From positions 1-14,683 of the forward strand of contig JAJYDI010000033.1 in assembly GCA_021777635.1 (NCBI GenBank): a stretch of DNA of 14,683 nucleotides, written 5' to 3'. Positions 9,494 to 14,683 of this stretch are shown piece after piece. Origin of the DNA: Pseudomonadota bacterium. Its GTDB lineage: Bacteria; Pseudomonadota; Gammaproteobacteria; Xanthomonadales; Rhodanobacteraceae. The position numbers were made by a program, and so were the translations under genes. The notes beneath the pieces are model-generated. The model was given only the letters and a program-made list of their open reading frames with translations, did no database searches and was not told where the DNA came from. The first letter of the stretch is position 1, and each line of letters opens with the position of its first letter.

Positions 9494-10016
9494 TTACGCG
9501 TGCCACTCCGGTCCGCGCACCAGCGCGCGCTTGATCTCCTCCAGCGCTCGGCTGCGCGTCATCGATGCGCAGCGCGAGGTTGTGTGCGGCAAAGCCGCCG
9601 AACACCACCGAGTGGATCGCGCCGATGCGCGCGCAGGCCAGCATGGCAAACACCGCCTCGGCCATGTTCGGCATGTAGATCACCACGCGGTCACCGCGGC
9701 CGACGCCCAGCTCCAGCAGCGTCGCCGCAAAGGTATTCACCTCGCGGTGCAGCTCGCGATAAGTGACGTTGCGGGTTACGCCGGTCTCGGTCGAGATCGC
9801 CACCAGCGCCGGCTGGTCCGGGCGCGCGGCCAGATGCCGGTCGACGGCGTTGTAGCAGAGGTTGGTTTCGCCGCCGACGAACCACGAACGAAACGGCGGA
9901 TCGGCGTAATCGAGGATGCGTTCGGGCGGGCGGTGCCAGTGGATCGCGCACGCCTCCTCGGCCCAGAACGCTTCGGGCTGCTCGATCGAACGGCGATACA
10001 GTTCCTCGTAGCGCAT
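9494..10016 (-). pseudogene. prpE: prpE (propionyl-CoA synthetase) remnant, internally deleted and frameshifted
   Basis: From an ATG at 10016 the frame encodes an unmistakable PrpE N-terminus: MRYEELYRRSIEQPEAFWAE, then ILDYADPPFRSWFVGGETNL, then GDRVVIYMPNMAEAVFAML, then ARIGAIHSVVFGGFAAHNLA. It breaks off after about residue 156 (RIDDAQP). The intact E. coli enzyme has 628 residues, so the AMP-binding signature, acceptor domain and catalytic lysine are missing. In the next frame a short stretch, RALEEIKRALVRGPEWHA followed by TAA at 9494-9496, resembles the extreme C-terminus of PrpE (in E. coli IDDPASLDQIRQAMEE). So about 450 codons appear deleted, with the junction near 9545-9566, out of frame. 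Read straight through, the N-terminal frame ends at 9438 after 192 residues. It cannot be a working acyl-CoA synthetase. Position at the head of prpB-prpC supports an original prpE-prpB-prpC order. An assembly collapse is the main alternative. Confidence 0.85.
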
Positions 10017-10138
10017 CGCGGACGCTCCGCTATCGGCTGATGACCAGCCTAGAGCAGGCGCACCGCGCGCGCGGTGCGACCATGGTCGAAGCGGCGCATC
10101 GTCGCGAGCGATCCGGCCCGTGAAGAAGGGCAGCCGGA
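10017..10138 (-). promoter_or_regulatory. Upstream region of the prp relic operon with a perfect 20-base palindrome
   Basis: Upstream of the prpE relic start, 10059-10078 forms a perfect 20-base palindrome (half-site CGCACCGCGC). A short hairpin, GGCTG-ATGAC-CAGCC, lies at 10035-10049. Either could be an operator or leader structure for the prpE-prpB-prpC transcript. No regulator gene (PrpR or a GntR-type) is in the window, and promoter boxes are not clear. Confidence 0.35.
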
Positions 10139-10281
10139 GCCGCGGGTGCCCCACATGCCAAGGGCGGCCGAGGCCGCGGGTGCCTACATGCCAAGGGCGG
10201 CCGAGGCCGCGGGTGCCTACATGCCAAGGGCGGCCGAGGCCGCGGGTGCCTACATACCAAGGGCGGCCGAGGCCGCCCTTG
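10139..10281. repeat. 33-bp tandem repeat array (4 units) ending in a strong hairpin
   Basis: Four head-to-tail units start at 10139, 10173, 10206 and 10239. Units 2 and 3 are identical 33-mers. Unit 4 differs by one base (CATACC for CATGCC). Unit 1 is 34 bases long with a small change (CCACATG for TACATG). The unit is GCCGCGGGTGCCTACATGCC followed by AAGGGCGGCCGAG. After unit 4 the sequence closes into a perfect hairpin, arms CAAGGGCGGC (10258-10267) and GCCGCCCTTG (10272-10281) around CGAG. Each unit junction can form a weaker version (GCGGCC/GGCCGC). Because 33 is a multiple of three, most frames stay open through the repeat and give 11-residue periodic peptides on both strands; these are not taken as genes. 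The array lies just downstream of mdh, so the hairpin may end that transcript, although no T-run follows. Confidence 0.9.
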
Positions 10282-10306
10282 TCGCTCACCCATGCATGCA
10301 GCGGAT

Positions 10307-11293
10307 TCAGCGCTGGCCGAACAGGTGCTCGACGCCGGCGCGCTCTTCGCGCAGTTCCTTCTCGGTGGCGGCAATGCGTGCACGCGAGAAGGCGTTGATC
10401 TCCAGGCCCTGCACGATGCTGTACTTGCCGCCCTTGCAGGTGACGGGGTAACCGAAGATCAGCCCCGGCGCGATGCCGTAGCTGCCATCGGACGGCACCG
10501 ACATCGATACCCAGTCGCCATCCGCCGTGCCCAGCACCCAACTGCGCATGTGATCGATCGCGGCACCGGCGGCACTGGCCGCAGACGATGCACCGCGCGC
10601 CTTGATGATGGCCGCACCGCGCTGCTGCACGACGGGAATGAACTCCTTTTCGTACCAGGCCGCATCCACCAGCGACAGCGCCGGCTTGCCGTCCACCGCT
10701 GCGTGGTGCAGATCGGGGTACTGCGTCGAGCTGTGATTGCCCCACACCGTCACCCTGCGGATGTCGGTGGTGTGCGCACCGGTTTTTTCCGCAAGTTGCG
10801 ACAGCGCGCGATTGTGATCGAGTCGTACCATCGCGGTGAAACACTTCGGATCGAGGTCGGGCGCGCTGGCCTGCGCAATCAGCGCATTGGTATTGGCCGG
10901 GTTGCCGACCACCAGCACCTTGACCGTGCGTTTGGCGTTCGCGTTCAGCGCCCGCCCCTGCGGTGCGAAGATGCCGCCGTTGATCTCAAGCAGATCCTTG
11001 CGTTCCATGCCCGGCCCGCGCGGCCGCGAGCCGACCAGCAGCGCGAAATCGACGTCCTTGAACGCGATGTTGGCGTCATCGGTGGCGACGATGCCGCGCA
11101 GCAGCGGGAACGCGCAGTCGTTGAGCTCCATCACCACGCCCTGCAGCGCCGGCAACGCCGGCGTGATCTCGAGCAGGTGCAGGATCACCGGTTGGTCGGG
11201 GCCGAGCATGTCGCCGGCGGCGATGCGAAACAACAGGGCATAACCGATCTGGCCGGCTGCGCCGGTGACGGCAACGCGGACGGGGGATTTCAT
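10307..11293 (-). CDS. mdh: Malate dehydrogenase (type 2, NAD-dependent)
   Basis: This enzyme interconverts malate and oxaloacetate in the TCA cycle, supplying the oxaloacetate used by PrpC. The 328-residue protein matches the type-2 MDH family of xanthomonads and actinobacteria rather than the 312-residue enterobacterial form. Visible sites: Rossmann loop TGAAGQIGY (G11, G14, G17), E42 in LLEI at the cofactor-specificity position, substrate loop [13 protein letters not shown] (R92, R98), VGNPANTNA (N131), and the catalytic pair D159 (RLDHNRA) and H187 ([11 protein letters not shown]). The start at 11293 has GGAG 8 bases upstream. It lies downstream of the aminotransferase gene on the same strand after 112 bases, and possibly shares its transcript. 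Confidence 0.95.
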   Translation of the reverse strand: MKSPVRVAVTGAAGQIGYALLFRIAAGDMLGPDQPVILHLLEITPALPALQGVVMELNDCAFPLLRGIVATDDANIAFKDVDFALLVGSRPRGPGMERKDLLEINGGIFAPQGRALNANAKRTVKVLVVGNPANTNALIAQASAPDLDPKCFTAMVRLDHNRALSQLAEKTGAHTTDIRRVTVWGNHSSTQYPDLHHAAVDGKPALSLVDAAWYEKEFIPVVQQRGAAIIKARGASSAASAAGAAIDHMRSWVLGTADGDWVSMSVPSDGSYGIAPGLIFGYPVTCKGGKYSIVQGLEINAFSRARIAATEKELREERAGVEHLFGQR

Positions 11294-11405
11294 GGGAGAG
11301 ACTCCGCTTGGGAAATGGGGATGACTGCAGACGGAAGCGGCAATCGGCGGCCGGGACTGCCCAGCGCCGTACGGCCTCTCCGGCTACCCGCCATCGGCTA
11401 CCCGC
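11294..11405 (-). other. mdh leader / aminotransferase-mdh spacer with short direct repeat
   Basis: The 112-base spacer holds two copies of CGGCTACCCGC (11381-11391 and 11395-11405) immediately after the aminotransferase stop. No clear promoter or terminator is visible. The mdh ribosome site GGAG is at the mdh end. Confidence 0.35.
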
Positions 11406-12605
11406 TCAATCCAGCTCAGCGAAAAACTCCTGGATGCGTTTGAGCCCGGCATCGAGCTGCGCCAGCGGACAGGTATAGGAAATGCGCAGCGCGCGCGGTT
11501 CGCCGAACGCCGAACCGGGTACGCAGGCCACGCCCTTGGACTCCAGCAACGCCGCGCAGAAATCGACGTCGTTGTCGATGCGCATGCTGCCGTGACGCCT
11601 GCCGAACGCGGTCGAGATGTCCGGAAACGCGTAGAACGCACCCTGCGGCCGCGGGCACGACACGCCCGGAATCGCCGTCAGGGCCGCCGCCACGCGATCG
11701 CGCCGCTGCGCGAAATCGGCACACTGGCGTTCGGTCACATCCTGCGGGCCGCTGAACGCGGCGACCGCCGCGGCGGTGGTGATCTCGGGGATGTTGGTGA
11801 TGTGGTTGGAGTTGAGCGTGACCACGGCCTTGGCCACCTCGGCCGGCCCGGCCATGAAGCCCACGCGCCAGCCCGGCATGCCGTAGGTCTTCGACAGCGA
11901 GTCGATGAAGATCGTGCGTTCGCGCAGCTCCGGCCGCGAATGCACGAAGTTGTGGTAGCCCAGGCCGTCGAACACCATGCGGTGGTAGATGTCGTCGGTG
12001 AGGATCCAGGTGTCCGGCTTGCGCACCAGCACCGACGCCAGCGCGGCGATCTCCTCGCGCGTGTAGACCATGCCGGTCGGATTGGATGGGTTGTTGAACA
12101 GGAACACCCGGGTCGCCGGCGTGATCGCCGCGTCGAGCTGGTCCGGGGTCAGCTTGTAGTGCTGCGCCGGGGGACACGGCAGCAGCTTGACCTTGGCGCC
12201 GACGATGTCGGCGATATCGAGATAGCTGGTCCAGTACGGCGTGGGGAAGGCGATCTCGTCGCCCTCGTCCAGCAGCGCCTCGGCCAGGTTGTAGATTACC
12301 TGCTTGGCGCCGACGCCGACCGCGATGTGCTCGCGCCGGTAGCCGGGCAGGCCGGCGCGCGCCAGATGCGCGATGAAGGCATCGAGCAGATCGTCGCGTC
12401 CGCGATTGGAACCATACTGGCCGGTGTCGGCGTCCAGCGCCTTGCGCGCGGCCTCGTAGACGTGCGGCCCGGGCAGGAAATTGGGCACGCCGATCGAGAA
12501 GTTGACGATGTCGCGTCCTTCAGCCTTGAGTTTCCTGGCCTTTTCGGCGATCACCATGATCGCGCTGGGCTTGGCGCGGCTCATGCGCTGAGCGAGCTTG
12601 AGCAT
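11406..12605 (-). CDS. PLP-dependent aminotransferase, class I/II (aspartate-aminotransferase-like)
   Basis: The 399-residue protein has the fold-type I aminotransferase motifs. N175 lies in NNPSNPTG. LTDDIYHRMVF supplies the PLP-ring Asp and Tyr (about D205, Y207). DSLSKTYGMPGWRVGF carries the Schiff-base lysine K239 and R247. The C-terminal SAFGEPRALRISYTCP supplies the carboxylate-binding arginine. The segment FPTPYWTSY near residue 120 resembles the PAPYWVSY motif of subgroup I-gamma aspartate aminotransferases, so transamination between aspartate and 2-oxoglutarate is the leading guess; tyrosine or other amino acids are possible. The ATG at 12605 is taken because it gives MLKLAQRMSRAKPSAI, the usual N-terminus; the frame stays open to 12905 but that extension is not family-like. 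The start has only a weak ribosome site (GAGAG). It is transcribed towards mdh. Confidence 0.9.
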   Translation of the reverse strand: MLKLAQRMSRAKPSAIMVIAEKARKLKAEGRDIVNFSIGVPNFLPGPHVYEAARKALDADTGQYGSNRGRDDLLDAFIAHLARAGLPGYRREHIAVGVGAKQVIYNLAEALLDEGDEIAFPTPYWTSYLDIADIVGAKVKLLPCPPAQHYKLTPDQLDAAITPATRVFLFNNPSNPTGMVYTREEIAALASVLVRKPDTWILTDDIYHRMVFDGLGYHNFVHSRPELRERTIFIDSLSKTYGMPGWRVGFMAGPAEVAKAVVTLNSNHITNIPEITTAAAVAAFSGPQDVTERQCADFAQRRDRVAAALTAIPGVSCPRPQGAFYAFPDISTAFGRRHGSMRIDNDVDFCAALLESKGVACVPGSAFGEPRALRISYTCPLAQLDAGLKRIQEFFAELD

Positions 12606-12827
12606 GGGGACTCTCGCACGGTGGAAAACGCGAATGTTATCACGCACCCGGCGGCGGCCCGGTGCGCGTCGGGCGCGACAGGTCGGCCGGCCGCACCTTC
12701 GGATGTCGCTGCACGGACCCCGCTCGTGGACCGCTCCCGCCATCTCGAAGGGCTGGCGCCGCTTCGCGGCCTGAGCGCGCGAGGCGCAAATGGCAGGGGT
12801 GGCGTTTCGAACACCACGCATACCGTC
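12606..12827. other. Intergenic region upstream of the aminotransferase
   Basis: No gene is supported here. On the minus strand, TGATAACAT at about 12634-12642 resembles an extended -10 box and lies roughly 30-40 bases before the aminotransferase start, a plausible promoter, but no good -35 is seen. The remainder is GC-rich sequence without clear repeats. Confidence 0.3.
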
Positions 12828-13069
12828 ATGAACGACCGCTTCGACACCGATCGGATCGACGACGTCGTCCTGGCCCTGCTGCGGGCCAGCGCCTTCGACG
12901 ATCACGGCGTCATCGTGCCCGGAAGTCCCCGAACCCGGACGCGCCGGACCGGCTGCACGCCAAGAGCCTGATCAGCAACCCGCGCAGCCATGCCCCCCAC
13001 GTGACGCTCGACGACGACGCATGCGAGCACGGGCGCATGCGGTTGCAGCCGTGGTTTGCGGCGGCGCCC
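12828..13069 (+). pseudogene. DUF6429-family small protein, frameshifted relic
   Basis: From the ATG at 12828 the first frame reads MNDRFDTDRIDDVVLALLRA then SAFDDHGVI, the typical N-terminus of DUF6429 proteins (about 75-90 residues, function unknown, frequent in xanthomonads). At about 12914 the family match moves to the next frame: RARKSPNPDAPDRLHAKSLI followed by SNPRSHAPHVTLDDDACEHG, ending near QPWFAAAP at 13069. Compare the family pattern RAWKGxDWDAxDRLHxKGLI. A single missing base (a C next to 12914) explains the break exactly: restoring it would give GVI-RARKS. Without it, the first frame ends at 12971 with an unrelated tail. Several family-conserved residues are also altered (W to R; the KG before LI is KS), and the second frame has no stop near the expected end, which suggests real decay rather than only a sequencing error. 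Confidence 0.7.
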
Positions 13070-13169
13070 GCGGCACCTACCGCCAAGGTCAACCGACCGG
13101 CCGTCGCCAAAGCACAGGCCAAGACCAAGGCGTCCGGCGCGACCACCGTGCATCAGTTCAAGCATTGCC

Positions 13170-13340
13170 ATGGATGTGTTCAATCCCAGCGGGGATGGGC
13201 CCATGACGTTTCCCAGCGCAAATTTCAATGGCTTGGCTGCAACTGGCATTTCGGTTGTCGCGATCGGGCTCGCCCTCCCGGGCTGGTTCCATTCGATCTT
13301 GCGCGGATCGCGCGCCGGGTCGAAAAACTCCAATGAATGA
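13170..13340 (+). CDS. Possible small single-helix membrane protein (doubtful)
   Basis: A 56-residue frame starts at ATG 13170 and ends at the TGA at 13338-13340. It has a polar N-terminus (MDVFNPSGDGPMTFPSANFN), one hydrophobic stretch at about residues 22-44 (GLAATGISVVAIGLALPGWF) and a basic tail (RGSRAGSKNSNE). Base composition over 13150-13260 is less GC-rich than the surroundings. It ends exactly at a hairpin. Against it: no good ribosome site, no family that I recognise, and the opposite strand is also open. It may instead be a gene remnant in a decaying region. Confidence 0.22.
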   Translation: MDVFNPSGDGPMTFPSANFNGLAATGISVVAIGLALPGWFHSILRGSRAGSKNSNE

Positions 13341-13366
13341 GCGCCTCGTGGAGCCATCGAGGCGCT
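13340..13366. terminator. Hairpin terminator downstream of the cyclophilin gene
   Basis: Arms AGCGCCTCG (13340-13348) and CGAGGCGCT (13358-13366) form a perfect 9-bp stem around a 9-base loop. It lies 19 bases past the minus-strand cyclophilin stop. On the minus strand a short T-run (GTTTTTC, about 13322-13328) follows after roughly 12 further bases, so termination of the cyclophilin transcript is plausible but not canonical. It could also serve plus-strand transcripts. Confidence 0.5.
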
Positions 13367-13385
13367 TAGCTCCGGGCACTTCCGC

Positions 13386-13892
<507 letters not shown>

Positions 13893-13947
13893 GCGGGCGG
13901 TCCGTGACGGGTGAGAACGCGCACGGTAGCCGCAAGCCGCGCCGCTG

Positions 13948-14683
13948 TCAGCCGTCCGCCGGCCAACCCAGATTCCTGCGGCTGAGCGACCCCGGCCCGC
14001 GCGGCCGCGTGTGCGGCGGCGGCGGCTGGGTCAACGGCGCGCCGTGCAGCAGATGGTCGAACACCCGATCCAGCGCGCGATAGCCGTAGGGCAGCAGCGG
14101 CACGTGACGGTCGCCGAAACCGGGCAGCGGCAGGAACGCGTCGAAGTGCTGGGCATAGGGTACCCACCAGAACAGCGGCTGGCGTCCCGCAGCACGCAGC
14201 CAGTCGACATAGGGCTGCGAGCTGAAGGCCGGCGGCAGCAGGCCGTCGGCGGCGCCGTGAATCACCCAGATCGGCAGGTCGCGACGCGGCAGTCGCGCCG
14301 CCGTCGCCGCAACCGACGCGTGCAGACGCCGGGCATCGGCTGCGTCGCCGGTCCACAGCTCGCGCAGGCAACGCAGGCCGGGGGCGGCCGCATCCGCACC
14401 GGACGCGAGCGCATCGCGGATGACCACGCCCGAGCCGGGCGGGATGCCGGCGGCATCGGCCGACCACGCCGCGCGCACCGCCGCCGCGTTTTCGTTGGGC
14501 GGCACCGCCAAGACGAAACCGTAACCGCAGGGCATGGCACCGACACCGGCGCGCAGATACGACGAGGCGTAGGTGATCGCGATGGCACGCCAGAGATCGA
14601 ATGCGACCGAACTCGCCGCGGTGGCGATCGCGTCATCGGCCCAGCCCGAGGCGTGCAGCATCGCCAGCGCCTGCCCCGCTTGC
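13948..14683 (-). CDS. D-(-)-3-hydroxybutyrate oligomer hydrolase, C-terminal part (5' end outside the window)
   Basis: About 245 C-terminal residues are present; the frame remains open to the right edge ([19 protein letters not shown] is the first readable part), so the ATG at 14661 is internal. The sequence resembles the 3HB-oligomer hydrolase family: [39 protein letters not shown], then [20 protein letters not shown] and [20 protein letters not shown]. The HGAADGLLP and AQHFD blocks carry the Asp and His expected in an alpha/beta-hydrolase catalytic triad; the nucleophile serine is outside the window. The enzyme releases 3-hydroxybutyrate monomers from short oligomers during poly-3-hydroxybutyrate mobilisation. 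Its C-terminus carries a Pro/Arg-rich tail ([19 protein letters not shown]) of unclear role. Family assignment comes from remembered motifs. Confidence 0.75.
   Translation of the reverse strand, partial: QAGQALAMLHASGWADDAIATAASSVAFDLWRAIAITYASSYLRAGVGAMPCGYGFVLAVPPNENAAAVRAAWSADAAGIPPGSGVVIRDALASGADAAAPGLRCLRELWTGDAADARRLHASVAATAARLPRRDLPIWVIHGAADGLLPPAFSSQPYVDWLRAAGRQPLFWWVPYAQHFDAFLPLPGFGDRHVPLLPYGYRALDRVFDHLLHGAPLTQPPPPHTRPRGPGSLSRRNLGWPADG

Noticed and set aside
10139..10271. CRISPR array
   Set aside because: The repeats are contiguous with no variable spacers and there are no cas genes.
10074..10451. Repeat peptides (AAEAAGAYMPR on plus, RGLGRPWHVGT on minus) as a repeat protein or surface antigen
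   Set aside because: A 33-base DNA repeat automatically keeps frames open with an 11-residue period on both strands; there is no ribosome site, and the frames run into mdh antisense or join unrelated shadow sequence.
12592..13385. Mobile element remnant to explain the decayed region
   Set aside because: No transposase fragment, terminal inverted repeats or target-site duplication could be seen; only the DUF6429 relic and a doubtful small frame are present.

Overview
The window is high-GC proteobacterial chromosomal DNA, probably from a gammaproteobacterium of the order Lysobacterales (Xanthomonadales), Rhodanobacteraceae-like. This is inferred from the gene set (FadH, the 2-methylcitrate enzymes, a type-2 malate dehydrogenase of about 328 residues, a DUF6429 relic) and from the strong G/C third-position bias. 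It is not proven. Most of it is housekeeping and accessory carbon metabolism. No phage, integron, CRISPR array or intact insertion sequence was seen.

Layout from left to right. A minus-strand OmpA-type outer-membrane protein runs off the left edge (1-641). Upstream of it is prpD, 2-methylcitrate dehydratase, also minus (830-2281). Five plus-strand genes follow: a LigB/YgiD-type extradiol dioxygenase (2461-3255), a TerC-family metal exporter (3478-4170) preceded by a good yybP-ykoY manganese riboswitch (3293-3416), a DUF2975 membrane protein with a 1-nt-overlapping YozG-type XRE regulator (4242-5050), and fadH, 2,4-dienoyl-CoA reductase (5119-7137). The strand then switches back to minus for prpC (7178-8332) and prpB (8516-9412), headed by an internally deleted, frameshifted prpE relic (9494-10016). 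A 33-bp tandem repeat array ending in a strong hairpin (10139-10281) separates these from mdh (10307-11293) and a class I aminotransferase (11406-12605). The next 780 bases hold no intact recognised gene: they contain a one-base-frameshifted DUF6429 relic, a doubtful small ORF and a hairpin. The right end carries a cytoplasmic cyclophilin (13386-13892) and the C-terminal part of a 3-hydroxybutyrate oligomer hydrolase (13948 to the right edge), both minus.

Biological reading. The theme is propionyl-CoA and acyl-CoA catabolism. PrpC condenses propionyl-CoA with oxaloacetate, PrpD dehydrates 2-methylcitrate, and PrpB cleaves 2-methylisocitrate to pyruvate and succinate. FadH supports beta-oxidation of unsaturated acids, Mdh regenerates oxaloacetate, and the oligomer hydrolase releases 3-hydroxybutyrate from storage polymer. 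The propionate-activating enzyme PrpE is broken here while the rest of the cycle is intact. This fits a cell that detoxifies or uses propionyl-CoA made internally (odd-chain fats, branched amino acids) rather than free propionate, unless another acyl-CoA synthetase is encoded elsewhere. The prp genes are also split: prpD lies about 5 kb from prpC, behind five genes on the opposite strand.

I found no clearly new biological system. The most useful observations are the prpE deletion relic, the manganese riboswitch with a possible anti-Shine-Dalgarno pairing, the 33-bp repeat array, the DUF6429 frameshift and the candidate operator of the DUF2975/XRE pair.
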